Assembly (NCBI GenBank): GCA_022823865.1
Contig: JAJEHF010000087.1
Span: 1-39,414 of the forward strand
Origin: Bryobacterales bacterium
GTDB lineage: Bacteria; Acidobacteriota; Terriglobia; Bryobacterales; UBA6623
Length of the DNA: 39,414 nt
Direction: 5' to 3'
The notes below the pieces were generated by a model. That model was not told the DNA's origin. It searched no databases and was given only the letters and a program-made list of their open reading frames with translations. Positions within the stretch are counted from its first letter, which is position 1, and the number at the start of each line of letters is the position of its first letter. Positions 20,115 through 29,694 of the stretch are shown piece by piece. Both the position numbers and the translations under genes were made by a program.

Positions 20115-21149
20115 ATGATTCAGGTTGAAGGCGTCACCAAGCGCTACGGACCCAAGACCGCAGTCTCGAACATCAGCTTTGAAGTCGAGCGCGGCGAGAT
20201 CGTCGGCTTCCTGGGCCCGAACGGGGCCGGAAAGACCACGACCATGCGCATCTTGACGGGCTTCCTCCCGCCGACGCTCGGAACGGCGAGCGTCGCGGGC
20301 TTCGATGTAGGCAAGAGCCCGATCGAAGTGAAGCGGCGCATCGGGTACTTGCCCGAGTCTCCGCCGCTGTATCCCGAGATGGAGGTCGAAGACTATCTGC
20401 GCTTCGTGGCAGCCATCAAGCGCATCCCCAAGAAGGAAATTCCCCGGCGCGTCGACGCGGTCTTGGAGCGGACCGCCACCGGCGCTGTCCGCGACCTGCT
20501 GGTGGGCAAGCTGTCCAAGGGCTACCGGCAGCGCGTCGGTCTGGCGCAGGCTCTGATCCACGGTCCGGAAGTCTTGGTGCTCGACGAGCCCACATCGGGC
20601 CTGGACCCCAAGCAGATTATCGAGGTGCGGGGCCTGATTCGATCGCTGGCGGGCGAGCACACGATCCTGCTCAGCACGCACATCCTGCCGGAAGTCGCCG
20701 GCACCTGCGGAAGAGTGATCATCATCAACGAAGGGCGGATCGAGGCCAGCGATACTCCCGAGAACCTCACGGCGCAACTACAGGGCGCCAATTCCCTGTT
20801 GCTGGATATCGATGGTCCGTCCGAAGCGGTCCGGGAGCGGCTCGAACTCGACCTCGCCGTGCGCAAGGTGATCGAGCACGAGGCCCGCAATGGCCGCACA
20901 GTGTGGCGCGTCGAGGCCGACAAGGACGAGAACCTCACGCGGCGGCTGGCGGAAGCGGTGGTCACGTCCGGCTGGGGTCTTTACGGGATGCAATCGCTGG
21001 GGCTGAGCTTGGAGGACATCTTCCTCAAGCTGACCAGCGACGAGTCGGCTGCCGCGCAAGCCGAGGAAGAGGTGCCCGAGCCCGAGGCGGCTGAATCGGA
21101 TCCCCCCGCCGACGAGGGCTCCGGGAGCGGGGAGGGCGAGGACGAATGA
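20115..21149 (+). CDS. ABC transporter ATP-binding protein (GldA/ABC-2 type)
   Basis: 344 residues from ATG 20115 (MIQVEGVTKRYG). Walker A GPNGAGKTT, Q-loop region GYLPESPPLYPEMEVEDYL, signature LSKGYRQRVGLAQAL, Walker B VLVLDEPTSGLDP and the switch His in LSTHILPEV are intact. The C-terminal domain of about 120 residues ends in an acidic Glu/Pro/Asp-rich tail of about 30 residues. It supplies ATP hydrolysis for the permease encoded next, overlapping by four bases (ATGA). The order ATPase, ABC-2 permease, GldG-like protein and DUF4340 recurs widely; in Bacteroidetes GldAFG was linked to gliding, but most carriers do not glide. Confidence 0.95.
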   Translation: MIQVEGVTKRYGPKTAVSNISFEVERGEIVGFLGPNGAGKTTTMRILTGFLPPTLGTASVAGFDVGKSPIEVKRRIGYLPESPPLYPEMEVEDYLRFVAAIKRIPKKEIPRRVDAVLERTATGAVRDLLVGKLSKGYRQRVGLAQALIHGPEVLVLDEPTSGLDPKQIIEVRGLIRSLAGEHTILLSTHILPEVAGTCGRVIIINEGRIEASDTPENLTAQLQGANSLLLDIDGPSEAVRERLELDLAVRKVIEHEARNGRTVWRVEADKDENLTRRLAEAVVTSGWGLYGMQSLGLSLEDIFLKLTSDESAAAQAEEEVPEPEAAESDPPADEGSGSGEGEDE

Positions 21150-21919
21150 GAAACATTTGGACTATCGCGATGCGCGAGTTCAAGGTGTACTTCACGTCGC
21201 CGATCGCGTACATCGTGCTCGCCATGTTCGCCGTGGTGTTCGGCTACTTCTTCACCTCGGGCCTGGCGTTCTTCATGGACTACAGCGCCAGCGTGCAGGC
21301 TCAGGGCGGCGCCGGCGCTCCGCCGCTGAACGTCAACCAGTTCGTCATCGAGCCGTCGCTGGGGAACATGAGCATCGTGCTGCTGTTCTTGATGCCGATG
21401 ATCACGATGCGCCTGTTCGCCGAGGAACAGCGCAGCGGGACGATTGAGCTGCTGCTGACCTCGCCGCTGCAGGACTACCACATCATCTGCGGCAAGTGGC
21501 TCGGGGCGTTGTTGCTGTACGGCTGCCTTCTGCTGGTTGCCGTGCTGAACATCTCGGTGTTGTTCCTGTACACGACTCCGGACTGGAAGCCGCTGTTGGT
21601 CTCGCTGCTCGGGCTGCTGCTGATGGGCGGCTCGATGATCGCGATCGGCACATTCCTCTCGACCCTGACGCGCAACCAGATCGTGGCCGGCGCGCTGACG
21701 TTCGGCGTCCTGCTGCTGCTCTGGGTGCTGAACTGGATCAGTTCGTACGAGACCTCCACGTTCAGCCGGGTCTGCGAGTACCTCGCCATCTCGCCGCACT
21801 TCGAACAGTTCTCGAAGGGCGTCATCGAACTCAAGGACCTGCTCTACTACCTCAGCGCGATTTCCCTCGGACTCTTCCTCAGCAAGCGCTCTCTCGAAGC
21901 GCTGCGCTGGAAGGCATAA
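21146..21919 (+). CDS. ABC-2 type permease (GldF-like)
   Basis: 257 residues with six predicted membrane helices: near 20-45 after IAMREFKVYFTSPIAYIVL, then 75-95, 115-140, 145-170, 180-195 and 235-250. The conserved RLFAEEQRSGTIELLLTSPL segment is the family hallmark at the cytoplasmic coupling region. It starts within the ATPase stop and has GAGG just upstream. Six helices fit half of a dimeric exporter. Confidence 0.93.
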   Translation: MRNIWTIAMREFKVYFTSPIAYIVLAMFAVVFGYFFTSGLAFFMDYSASVQAQGGAGAPPLNVNQFVIEPSLGNMSIVLLFLMPMITMRLFAEEQRSGTIELLLTSPLQDYHIICGKWLGALLLYGCLLLVAVLNISVLFLYTTPDWKPLLVSLLGLLLMGGSMIAIGTFLSTLTRNQIVAGALTFGVLLLLWVLNWISSYETSTFSRVCEYLAISPHFEQFSKGVIELKDLLYYLSAISLGLFLSKRSLEALRWKA

Positions 21920-21932
21920 GGAGTGCTCGGCA

Positions 21933-23384
21933 ATGGACTGGTTGCGTTCAAGGCAGTTCAGATCGGGCGGCTATGCCGCTGTCTACACCTTGGTGTTCGT
22001 GGCTATCTTGGCCATGGCAAACTGGCTCGGCGTCCAGTACAACGAGACTTACGACGCGACCGAGCGCAAGCTCTACAGCCTGTCAGACCAGACGCACAAG
22101 ATCCTCGACGGCCTCGAGCGGGACGTGGTGATTTCCTACTTCGACCGCACGTCGCAGTTCGTGGCGGCCCAGGACATGCTGCGTCGCTACGAGAACGCGT
22201 CGAACCGTGTCTCGGTCGAGTACGTCGATCCCGACGAGGATCCGATCAAGACCGAGGCCATGAACGTCCGTACTTACGGCACGTTGATCTTGAACATCGA
22301 CGGCGTGCGCCACGAGGCCTCTTCGCTGAGCGAGCAGGACATCACCAACGCCATCATCACGGCTATCAAGGGCCAGGAGAAGACCGCCTGCGTTGTCACC
22401 GGTCACGGCGAGTCCTCTGGCGACGACATGGATCGCAACGGATTCGCCAACGCTGTGTCGCGCATCGAGGACGCCAATTACGATCACCAACAGGTCAACC
22501 TTGCCGAGGGCGCGGTCCCGGAGGATTGCACCATCTTGGTCGTGGCGGGTCCCAGCACGGCCTATTTCGATCCGGAAGTTGCGGCGATTCGCGACTTCGT
22601 GGAAGGTGGAGGCCGGGCGCTGCTGCTGCTCGGGCCCGTGCTGCCCGACGAGCGCGGCCGCCGCGAGGAGCTCAATCCGAGACTGGTGGGTCTGCTCGCG
22701 AGCTGGGGGATCGAGGCCAAGAACGACGTGGTCATCGACCAGTCTGCGATCGGCCAGCTCTTCGGGGGCGGCCCCTTCACGCCGCTGGTCAGCGAGTATC
22801 AGTTCCATCCGATCGTCGAGCCATTGGAAAACGTGGCGACTCTTTTCCCGCGCGCTCGCAGCGTCGGGCGGGCGTCGGACGTGCCTGACGGCTGGACGGT
22901 TGATGAGTTGTTCGAGAGCTCGGAGACGAGCTTCGCGACGTCGACGCTGATGGCAGAGGCGGCCGGCTTCACGCTGGGGCCGGAGTCGAGCCAGACCGAT
23001 GGCCCGATCGCTCTGGCCGTGGCGGCGACATACGACGTGCCCGAGGCAGCCGCGGAAGGGTCCGAGCCGTCCGAGGCAGCTGGTGACGCCATCGAGCCGG
23101 CTGCGGAAGAAGCCGAGCCGGAGGGCCGCGTCGTAGCGGTCGGCTCGGCCGGCTTTGCCAGCAACTACGGCCTGGCACTGGGCGGCAACGACGATCTGCT
23201 GCTCAACATGCTGAACTGGCTGAGCTCGGACGAGGATCTGATCTCGGTCCGCCCGAAGGATCCGGAATCGACCGTGATCGAGATGACCGCCGCGGAGATG
23301 AGCCGCATCTTCTATGCGAGCTTGCTGCTGCTGCCTCTCATCATCATCGTCACCGGCGTCTGGACATGGTGGGGCCGCCGCTAG
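21933..23384 (+). CDS. GldG-like ABC auxiliary membrane protein
   Basis: 483 residues from ATG 21933, with AAGGAG eight bases upstream. One helix near 12-32 is followed by a large extracytoplasmic domain of the GldG/ABC-type uncharacterised family: LYSLSDQTHKILDGLERDVV, VEYVDPDEDPIKTEA and VTGHGESSGDD, then GPSTAYFDPEVAAIRDFVEGG. A closing helix (ASLLLLPLIIIVTGVWTWW) ends at WWGRR. An acidic Glu/Ala/Pro stretch (about 370-400) interrupts the domain. It follows the permease by 13 bases. Confidence 0.92.
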   Translation: MDWLRSRQFRSGGYAAVYTLVFVAILAMANWLGVQYNETYDATERKLYSLSDQTHKILDGLERDVVISYFDRTSQFVAAQDMLRRYENASNRVSVEYVDPDEDPIKTEAMNVRTYGTLILNIDGVRHEASSLSEQDITNAIITAIKGQEKTACVVTGHGESSGDDMDRNGFANAVSRIEDANYDHQQVNLAEGAVPEDCTILVVAGPSTAYFDPEVAAIRDFVEGGGRALLLLGPVLPDERGRREELNPRLVGLLASWGIEAKNDVVIDQSAIGQLFGGGPFTPLVSEYQFHPIVEPLENVATLFPRARSVGRASDVPDGWTVDELFESSETSFATSTLMAEAAGFTLGPESSQTDGPIALAVAATYDVPEAAAEGSEPSEAAGDAIEPAAEEAEPEGRVVAVGSAGFASNYGLALGGNDDLLLNMLNWLSSDEDLISVRPKDPESTVIEMTAAEMSRIFYASLLLLPLIIIVTGVWTWWGRR

Positions 23385-23435
23385 CGGAGAACTTCGAACA
23401 GTCGCAGCGTCACTTGCGCCACGCGCATCGTAGCC

Positions 23436-24812
23436 ATGAAAGCGAATCCCCTTCTCGTAGCCGCCGTATTGCTGGCCCTGCTGGGCGGGGCGGTCTGGTA
23501 TACGCGGGAGAATCCGCCCGCGGACGAGGATGCCCAGCCGAAAGTCGTCGATCTGGAAGAGGCCGAGATCCGCGAAGTCAGCTTGCTGCGCAAGGGCCAG
23601 GATGCCATCACGGTGGTGCGCGGGGCGGATGACGAATGGGAGTTCGGCGGCGGCTTGGAGATTCCCGCCGACCAGTCCGCGGTAGGCCAGCTCGTCTCCA
23701 GCCTGGCGACCCTGAACGCCGAGAGAGTGGTCTCGGAGAGCGTGGTGGACTGGGGGCCCTACGAGCTTGCCGAGCCCGAACTGGCCGTGAGCTTCAAGCT
23801 CGCCGAGGGCGGCGGCGCGGTGCAGTTCGGGCGAGACACCCCGACCGGCTCAGGCGTGTTCGCCCGGCTGGAAGGTGACCCGCGCCTGTTCACCTTGTAC
23901 AGCTACAACAAGACGACCTTCGAGAAGTCGCGATTCGACCTGCGCGACAAGCGCCTGCTCGACCTGGACGACGCTTCGATCTCCAGCGTCACGGTTGCCG
24001 CGGGCGGCCGCACGCTGCAGTTCGAACGCGCCGAGGGGAACTGGTCGATCGTGTTGCCCTACCGGCTGAGGGCCGACGACTTCACGGTCAGCGATCTCGT
24101 GCGAGCGGTGAGGACTGCCGAGATGACTGAGGTCTTGAGCGATTCCGCCGAGAGTGCCGACTATTCGTTCCGCGCGCCGCTCGCGACGGTGTCCGTCGCG
24201 GACGACAGCGGCGAGCACGAGCTCAAGCTGGCCAAGGACGGGGACACGTACTATGCCGCGAGCAGCGCTCACGGCGGGGTGTTCGGTGTGAGCGCGACGC
24301 TGGCCGAGAGCTTCGACAAGCCGCTGGAGGACTTCCGCAACAAGAAGTTGTTCGACTTCGGTTTTGCCGACCCGGAGCGGGTCGAGGTGCGGGCCGGGGA
24401 CAAAGGCGTAGCCCTCGTGAAGGGCGAAGATGGCTGGTTGCTGGAATCGGACGGCAACCGCGAAGTGGATGGCGAACAGGCGCAGACTCTCCTGGATCGC
24501 CTGCGAAACCTGACGGCCACCGAGTTTCCCTCCGACGACGCGGAGCGGCAGAGGGCCTTCGGGCTGGACTCGCCGGCAATCACGGCCTCGGTAACGCCGG
24601 CAGGCGAGGATGGCGCGGCAGAGACTGTGCTGGTTTCGAATACCGGCCAGACCCTGGTCTACGCGGCGCGGGCCGGCGAGCCGTCCACATACCGGGTCGA
24701 GCAATCGGCCGGGCTGGACATCGAGCGCGCCGTGGAAGACATCTTGGCACCGCCGGACGCCGAAGACACGTCTGCCGAGCCGGCCGCCGAGGGCGAGGAT
24801 TCTGATAGCTAG
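23436..24812 (+). CDS. DUF4340 domain protein, membrane-anchored
   Basis: 458 residues with an N-terminal helix (LLVAAVLLALLGGAVWY). The rest consists of repeated DUF4340 modules: WEFGGGLEIPADQSAVGQLV, then DLRDKRLLDLDDASISSVTV and a parallel DFRNKKLFDFGFADPERVEV. Duplicated FRNKKL/LRDKRL motifs show at least two units. The protein ends in an Asp/Glu/Ala/Pro-rich stretch. It is the fourth gene of the Gld-like operon (51 bases after the GldG-like gene) and probably works with the exporter outside the membrane. Confidence 0.92.
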   Translation: MKANPLLVAAVLLALLGGAVWYTRENPPADEDAQPKVVDLEEAEIREVSLLRKGQDAITVVRGADDEWEFGGGLEIPADQSAVGQLVSSLATLNAERVVSESVVDWGPYELAEPELAVSFKLAEGGGAVQFGRDTPTGSGVFARLEGDPRLFTLYSYNKTTFEKSRFDLRDKRLLDLDDASISSVTVAAGGRTLQFERAEGNWSIVLPYRLRADDFTVSDLVRAVRTAEMTEVLSDSAESADYSFRAPLATVSVADDSGEHELKLAKDGDTYYAASSAHGGVFGVSATLAESFDKPLEDFRNKKLFDFGFADPERVEVRAGDKGVALVKGEDGWLLESDGNREVDGEQAQTLLDRLRNLTATEFPSDDAERQRAFGLDSPAITASVTPAGEDGAAETVLVSNTGQTLVYAARAGEPSTYRVEQSAGLDIERAVEDILAPPDAEDTSAEPAAEGEDSDS

Positions 24813-24879
24813 GGGCCATGCGGCTCCCTGCGGCCGTTAGGGGCAGGTGAGGCGCGTGCCCGTTACCATGGGGTTGGAC

Positions 24880-25401
24880 ATGGACGAACTGCGTTCACTC
24901 ATCCGCGAAGTGCCGGACTTTCCCAAGCCGGGCATCCTTTTCTACGACATCACCACGGCGTTGAAAGATCCCAGAGGCTTGGCCATGGTGGCCGACGAGC
25001 TCTGCGAGGCCGCCACCGGTCTCGCAGTCGATCTGGTCGCCGGCATAGAGTCCCGCGGATTCCTTTTCGGGCCGCAGGTTGCCCAGCGTCTGGGGACGGG
25101 ATTCGCCCTGATGCGCAAGCCGGGCAAGCTGCCGGCCGCCACCTCCAAGGTGAGCTACACGCTGGAGTACGGCACCAACACGCTCGAAATCCACTCCGAT
25201 GCCATCCAGCGCGGGCAGCGGGTGCTGATCGTGGACGACCTGCTCGCCACCGGCGGCACCGCCGAGGCCGCCATCCAGCTCGTGGAGAAGCTCGGCGGGA
25301 CTGTCGCGGGCCTGTCGTTCGTCATCGAGCTGGACTTCCTGAACGGGCGTGACAAGCTCCGGGGGTACGAGGTCTCGTCCCTGCTGCACTACGACAGCTA
25401 G
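24880..25401 (+). CDS. apt: Adenine phosphoribosyltransferase
   Basis: 173 residues from ATG 24880 ([18 protein letters not shown]), matching the usual N-terminus; in-frame ATG 24868 and GTG 24847 are alternatives. It makes AMP from adenine and PRPP. Visible are the substrate loop [10 protein letters not shown], the KPGKLP loop, and the PRPP-binding signature [13 protein letters not shown]. It stands first in a plus-strand housekeeping run and shares PRPP with prs downstream. Confidence 0.94.
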   Translation: MDELRSLIREVPDFPKPGILFYDITTALKDPRGLAMVADELCEAATGLAVDLVAGIESRGFLFGPQVAQRLGTGFALMRKPGKLPAATSKVSYTLEYGTNTLEIHSDAIQRGQRVLIVDDLLATGGTAEAAIQLVEKLGGTVAGLSFVIELDFLNGRDKLRGYEVSSLLHYDS

Positions 25402-25419
25402 GAAGGGCGCTCCGGCCGC

Positions 25420-26379
25420 ATGGCGGATCCCACAGGCCTCCGACCGCAAGCACTGCGACTGCAGGCCTACGCCAAGGTCAACCTGTTCTTGCGCGTGCTC
25501 GGCAAGCGCCCCGACGGATTCCATGACATCCGGACACTGTTCCAGACTGTGAGCTTGAGCGATTCGCTCGGCGTCCGCCTGACGCCGGCCGGCCGGCCGG
25601 CGGTCAGGTTGACTTGCAGCCGGGAGGATCTGCAGGGCGAGGACAATCTGGCCTGGCGCGCCGCCGACCTGATGCTCAGGCTGACCGGCCTTGCGGCGCA
25701 GATCGAGATCACGCTTGACAAGGCCATTCCGTCCGGCGCCGGCTTGGGCGGCGGCTCTAGCGATGCGGCGGCCGTGATTCGCGCGGTCGCCTCCATGCTG
25801 CCCACCCGCCCGGCCGCTCAGGAGCTGTTCGACGTCGCGGCCGAGCTCGGCAGCGACGTGCCGTTTCTCTTGCTCGGAGGCTCCGCCATTGGCACTGGCC
25901 GGGGCACCGATCTGAAACCCCTCGCCGACTTGCCGCCGGCCGCCTTGGTGATCGCGCAGCCCGCGGTGGAAGTCTCCACGGCGTGGGCATATCGCGCCCT
26001 ACGGGAGCACCGCGCCGCATTGACATCAGGCTCGGACAAGAGTAAGATCGAAGGGTCCGGCTTGAGTTCCAACGCGCCCTTTGTCGGCTCGCTGCCAGGC
26101 AGCAGAGAGGGCATGGTGAATGACTTCGAGTCGGTAGTATTCCAGCGGTTCCCGCTGATTGCCGCTCTCAAGGGGCGGCTGCAGGCCTTGGGGGCGCAGC
26201 CAGCTCTGATGTCGGGCAGCGGATCCGCAGTTTTCGGGGTTTTTGAGTCCTATCAGTCTGCGAGACTAGTAGCGCAGACGCTGCGGGCCGAGGGGTTTGC
26301 GGCGTGGCCGGCGGAGTATGTGGGGCGGGCAGCGAGCCGCGTGCCAGACGCATCCGGCTTCGACTCCGCTAGGGGCTAG
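25420..26379 (+). CDS. ispE: 4-diphosphocytidyl-2-C-methyl-D-erythritol kinase
   Basis: 319 residues; a GHMP kinase of the MEP isoprenoid pathway. The N-terminal AYAKVNLFLRVLGKRPDGFH and the ATP loop IPSGAGLGGGSSDAAA are diagnostic. LGSDVPFLLLGGSAIGTGRG and, near the C-terminus, ALMSGSGSAVFGVF are also present. It follows apt by 18 bases and precedes prs by 51; the ispE-prs-rplY-pth order is common in bacteria. Confidence 0.95.
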   Translation: MADPTGLRPQALRLQAYAKVNLFLRVLGKRPDGFHDIRTLFQTVSLSDSLGVRLTPAGRPAVRLTCSREDLQGEDNLAWRAADLMLRLTGLAAQIEITLDKAIPSGAGLGGGSSDAAAVIRAVASMLPTRPAAQELFDVAAELGSDVPFLLLGGSAIGTGRGTDLKPLADLPPAALVIAQPAVEVSTAWAYRALREHRAALTSGSDKSKIEGSGLSSNAPFVGSLPGSREGMVNDFESVVFQRFPLIAALKGRLQALGAQPALMSGSGSAVFGVFESYQSARLVAQTLRAEGFAAWPAEYVGRAASRVPDASGFDSARG

Positions 26380-26430
26380 GCGCCGGGTAGCGCGCGGCTC
26401 GAGAACACGCATCGGTTGGGAATTCGCACA

Positions 26431-27378
26431 GTGCCTACGGAATCGAGGTTGAAGGTCTTCGCCGGATCTGCCAACAAGGAATTGGCGGGGGACATCTGCG
26501 CGTGTCTGGGCATCCGTCCGGGACAGCTGGCGCTGTCGCGATTCACTGATGGCGAGATCCATGTCCAGATCGAAGAAAACGTCCGGGGCATGGATGTTTT
26601 TGTCGTTCAACCCACCTGCACGCCGGTGGACGAGCACCTGATGGAGTTACTGCTATTGCTCGACGCCTTGCGGCGAGCTTCTGCCAAGCGGATCACGGCG
26701 GTGCTGCCGTACTACGGCTACTCGCGCCAGGACCGCAAGGACCGCCCGCGCGTGCCGATATCGGCCAAGGTGGTGGCCAACCTGCTTGTCGCTGCCGGCG
26801 CGGACCGCCTGTTGACCCTGGATCTGCACGCGGCCCAGATCCAGGGCTTCTTCGACATTCCGGTCGACCATCTCTACGGGCGGCCGGTGATCGTGGAATA
26901 TTTGCAGCAGCTGCACCTGCCGCGGCTCGCGGTGGTGTCGCCGGACGCCGGCGGAGTGGAGCGAGCGCGGGCTCTGGCCAAGCGCTTGACCGCGCCGCTG
27001 GCCATCATCGACAAGCGACGGGACAAGCCGGGCGTCTCCGAGGTCATGCATGTGATCGGGGACGTGCGGGATCGCACCTGCGTGATCGTCGATGACCTCG
27101 TCGACACCGCCGGCACGCTGGTCAATGGCGTCAACGCCTTGCTGGACCAGGGTGCGGCCCAGGTGTACGCCGTCACGACGCATGCCGTGCTTTCCGGGCC
27201 CGCAGTGGATAGAATTAAGGAGTCGAAGCTTAAGGAACTGGCGGTCACCAACTCGATTCCTCTGTCCGAGGAAGCCAAGGCGAGCGGCAGGATCCGGCAG
27301 TTGAGCGTAGCGCCCCTGCTTGCGGCGGGCATCAACTCGATCCATAGCGAGTCTTCGATCAGCATGTTGTTCGGCTAG
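26431..27378 (+). CDS. prs: Ribose-phosphate pyrophosphokinase
   Basis: 315 residues from GTG 26431, the normal length for bacterial class I PRPP synthetase; a TTG five codons upstream is less likely. It makes PRPP from ribose 5-phosphate and ATP. Seen are the N-terminal LKVFAGSANKELA, ADGEIHV-type motif as TDGEIHVQIEENVRG, the ATP flexible loop YGYSRQDRKDRPRVPISAK, the metal site DLHAAQIQGFFDIPVDHL, and the PRPP loop CVIVDDLVDTAGTL. Its product feeds the apt reaction as well as nucleotide and amino-acid synthesis. Confidence 0.96.
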   Translation: MPTESRLKVFAGSANKELAGDICACLGIRPGQLALSRFTDGEIHVQIEENVRGMDVFVVQPTCTPVDEHLMELLLLLDALRRASAKRITAVLPYYGYSRQDRKDRPRVPISAKVVANLLVAAGADRLLTLDLHAAQIQGFFDIPVDHLYGRPVIVEYLQQLHLPRLAVVSPDAGGVERARALAKRLTAPLAIIDKRRDKPGVSEVMHVIGDVRDRTCVIVDDLVDTAGTLVNGVNALLDQGAAQVYAVTTHAVLSGPAVDRIKESKLKELAVTNSIPLSEEAKASGRIRQLSVAPLLAAGINSIHSESSISMLFG

Positions 27379-27387
27379 GGGATGACT

Positions 27388-27408
27388 GCGGGCTCTTGCG
27401 AGGCCCGC
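27388..27408 (+). promoter_or_regulatory. GC-rich hairpin between prs and rplY
   Basis: GCGGGCTC (27388-27395), loop TTGC, GAGGCCCGC (27400-27408): eight pairs with one bulged C. No T-run follows, so it is a weak terminator or an mRNA-stability element inside the operon. Confidence 0.35.
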
Positions 27409-27450
27409 CCGGAACGCGGCCGCAGCCAAGGCGGCTAGGGAGCAGACGCA

Positions 27451-28080
27451 ATGCAGCAGCAGATTGAAATGGAAGTGGCGGTGCGCGAGGAGCGCGGCAA
27501 GAACGCGGCGCGGCGGCTGCGCTTGACGGGTAACGTGCCCGCGACGGTATACGGGCTGGGCAAGGCCCCCCAGTCGATCTCGGTCAACACCAGGGCGATG
27601 ACCTCCGTGCTGAAGGAACCGTCTGGCCACAACCGCGTCTTCAATATCAAGTGCGACGGCGAGCAGGAGCATGCCATGGCCGTCGACTACCAGATCGATC
27701 CCGTGAAGCACTCGCTGCTTCACGTCGACTTGCTGCGCGTGGACGTCAGCAAGCCGGTCACCGTGTCTGTCCCCATCAAGGCCGTCGGCACGGCATTCGG
27801 CGTCAAGACCGAGGGCGGCTTCGAGGAGATGGTCAGTCGGGAGGTCCGCATCGAGTGCTTGCCGCTGGACATTCCGGAGAGCCTTGAGGTGGACATCACG
27901 GATCTGCACGTCGGCCAGGCGATCCGGGCCAAGGATCTGCCGGCCAGCGACAAGTGGACCTTGGCGGATTTCGAGCAGAAGGTGCTCGTGCACATCATGG
28001 CCTCGCGCGCCACTGCCGAACTGAGCGACGAGGAGGAGGCCGAGGAAGAAGAGACCGAGGCCGAGGAGCAGGCGGAGTAG
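27451..28080 (+). CDS. rplY: 50S ribosomal protein L25 (CTC form)
   Basis: 209 residues; the long CTC-type L25 with an N-terminal 5S rRNA-binding domain (about 1-95, REERGKNAARRLRLTG, VPATVYG) and the C-terminal beta domain (about 100-180, VDVSKPVTVSVPIKAVG, FEEMVSREVRIECLPLDIPE). The last 20 residues are almost all Glu, Ala, Asp and Thr. GGAG lies nine bases before the ATG. It precedes pth, as in many genomes. Confidence 0.95.
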   Translation: MQQQIEMEVAVREERGKNAARRLRLTGNVPATVYGLGKAPQSISVNTRAMTSVLKEPSGHNRVFNIKCDGEQEHAMAVDYQIDPVKHSLLHVDLLRVDVSKPVTVSVPIKAVGTAFGVKTEGGFEEMVSREVRIECLPLDIPESLEVDITDLHVGQAIRAKDLPASDKWTLADFEQKVLVHIMASRATAELSDEEEAEEEETEAEEQAE

Positions 28081-28147
28081 CCCAGTGCCTTGCGCCCGCC
28101 GGTTGGTCCCTTGAGTTGCGGCGGAAGCCATGTTCTGGAGGCGCGCG

Positions 28148-28744
28148 GTGTCCGAGGACGCCGATTGGCTGATCGTCGGGCTGGGCAATCCCGGCGAGGA
28201 GTATCGCCAGACCCCGCACAACCTCGGCTTCCTGACGGTCGAGCGCCTTTCGGAGGACGCGGGGGTCCGCGTCACGCGGCCGGAAGAGGACGCGCTGGTG
28301 GGATCCGGGCAGATCGGCGGCAAGCGGGCATTGCTGGCCAAGCCGCTCACGTTCGTGAACCGCAGCGGGGGGCCCGTCAAGCGGCTGCTGCGGCGATACC
28401 GCTTGTCCCCGCAGCGGCTACTCGTCGTCTACGACGAATTGGATCTGGATTGGGGTCGGTTGCGTCTCAAGCAGAAGGGGTCGGCTGCGGGTCATAATGG
28501 TATGCAGTCCATCATCGACGCGCTGGGGACGTCAGAGTTCCCGCGGCTGCGCATCGGGATTCACCCGGGACACCCCGTCTCCAACGGAGCGCGGTACGTC
28601 CTGCGCCCGTTTACCCGGGACGAGATCGAGGAAGTTGGGGAAATCGTCGAACGCGCGGCGGAGGTCGTGCGACACGCCCTTGCCGAGGGCACGGAGAAGG
28701 CCATGGCGCGGAGCAACCGCCGCCTGGCGGAGTCACAGGAATAG
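28148..28744 (+). CDS. pth: Peptidyl-tRNA hydrolase
   Basis: 198 residues from GTG 28148, chosen because GGAGG lies six bases upstream; an ATG at 28130 is in frame with a poorer site. The enzyme frees tRNA from peptidyl-tRNA. Family residues are all there: Asn in GLGNPGEEY, catalytic His in TPHNLGF, Asn in KPLTFVNRSG (normally FMN), Asp in VVYDELDL and Asn in GHNGMQSI. The GIHPG...YVLRPF segment closes the fold. It ends six bases before rpsF. Confidence 0.95.
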   Translation: MSEDADWLIVGLGNPGEEYRQTPHNLGFLTVERLSEDAGVRVTRPEEDALVGSGQIGGKRALLAKPLTFVNRSGGPVKRLLRRYRLSPQRLLVVYDELDLDWGRLRLKQKGSAAGHNGMQSIIDALGTSEFPRLRIGIHPGHPVSNGARYVLRPFTRDEIEEVGEIVERAAEVVRHALAEGTEKAMARSNRRLAESQE

Positions 28745-28750
28745 AGAGTC

Positions 28751-29284
28751 ATGAGAGTTTACGAGTTGGGGTTCATCCTCAAGCCGGACCTGCCGGAGCA
28801 GGAAGCGCAGGAGTCCCTCGAGAGCGTCAAGCGGGTGCTGGCGTCGGGCGGGGCCAGCGTGGACAAGGTGGACGACTGGGGCAAGCGGCCGCTCGCCTAC
28901 CGCGTGCACGGGTTCTGGAGCGGCCACTACATCTTCATCCAGTACTCGACCAACGGAGACCGCTCGCTGAACCGCGAGCTGGAGCGCCGCTTGCGCGTCT
29001 CCGATCACGTCATCAAGTACATGGTCATCCGCATCGACGAAGATCTCAAGCGGTTGGCCAAGGCGCAGGCGCGCCGCGCAAAGCGGCAGCCGGTGCTGGA
29101 TGCGAAGGCTGCCGCGCGTGCCGCCGAAGCCGAGAAGGCCAAGGCGAAGGCGCCGGGCAAGCCCGAGCCAGAGCTGCCGTCGCCGGCGCCCGGCGAGCCC
29201 GGGCCGGCTGAGGCAGCTGCTGCCGAGGAGAGCAGCGCCGAACCGGCTGCTGCCGAGGCGAGCGCCCCGGCTGCCGAGGAGTGA
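28751..29284 (+). CDS. rpsF: 30S ribosomal protein S6 with a long C-terminal tail
   Basis: 177 residues. The S6 fold covers about 1-100 ([57 protein letters not shown]). From about residue 105 there is a Lys/Arg/Ala-rich helix-like stretch followed by Ala/Glu/Pro-rich sequence to the end. Typical S6 is 95-140 residues, so the tail is long. S6 binds 16S rRNA together with S18, encoded next. The gene has translational coupling to rpsR in arrangement (26-base gap). Confidence 0.95.
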   Translation: MRVYELGFILKPDLPEQEAQESLESVKRVLASGGASVDKVDDWGKRPLAYRVHGFWSGHYIFIQYSTNGDRSLNRELERRLRVSDHVIKYMVIRIDEDLKRLAKAQARRAKRQPVLDAKAAARAAEAEKAKAKAPGKPEPELPSPAPGEPGPAEAAAAEESSAEPAAAEASAPAAEE

Positions 29285-29310
29285 TGAGAGGTATCGAGAG
29301 GAATCGACAA

Positions 29311-29694
29311 ATGGCTGAGAACGAAGAGACACGACCGGCGCCCTCTCGCGAGGCCGGCAGCGGCCCGCGCCGCGACCGAGGCGCCCCGGATGGCCGCGGC
29401 CGCTCCGGCGGCAAGCGCTTCTTTCGGCGGCGCAAGGTGGACTACTTCAGCGTCAATCGGATCGACCACATCGATTACAAGGACGTCGAGACGCTGAAAC
29501 AGTTCGTCGGCGACCGCGGCAAGATCAACCCGCGCCGCCACACGGGGCTGAGCGCGAAGCACCAGCGCCAGCTGCGGCGGGCGATCAAGCGCGCCCGGAA
29601 TCTGGCCCTGCTGCCGTTCGTCGGCGTGATCGAGAAGCCGCAGCGCGACAGGGATCGCTCGCGGGACAGAGAGAGGAGTGGCTCCGATGCATGA
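29311..29694 (+). CDS. rpsR: 30S ribosomal protein S18 with N-terminal extension
   Basis: 127 residues from ATG 29311, with GAGG nine bases upstream; two in-frame upstream starts overlap the rpsF stop. S18 proper begins at about residue 45 ([20 protein letters not shown]) and ends with the [17 protein letters not shown] segment. The first 45 residues are Arg/Gly/Ala/Pro-rich and unusual. The zinc-type cysteine pair of some S18 proteins is absent: VDYFS stands where CxFC would be. The end overlaps rplI by eight bases. Confidence 0.94.
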   Translation: MAENEETRPAPSREAGSGPRRDRGAPDGRGRSGGKRFFRRRKVDYFSVNRIDHIDYKDVETLKQFVGDRGKINPRRHTGLSAKHQRQLRRAIKRARNLALLPFVGVIEKPQRDRDRSRDRERSGSDA

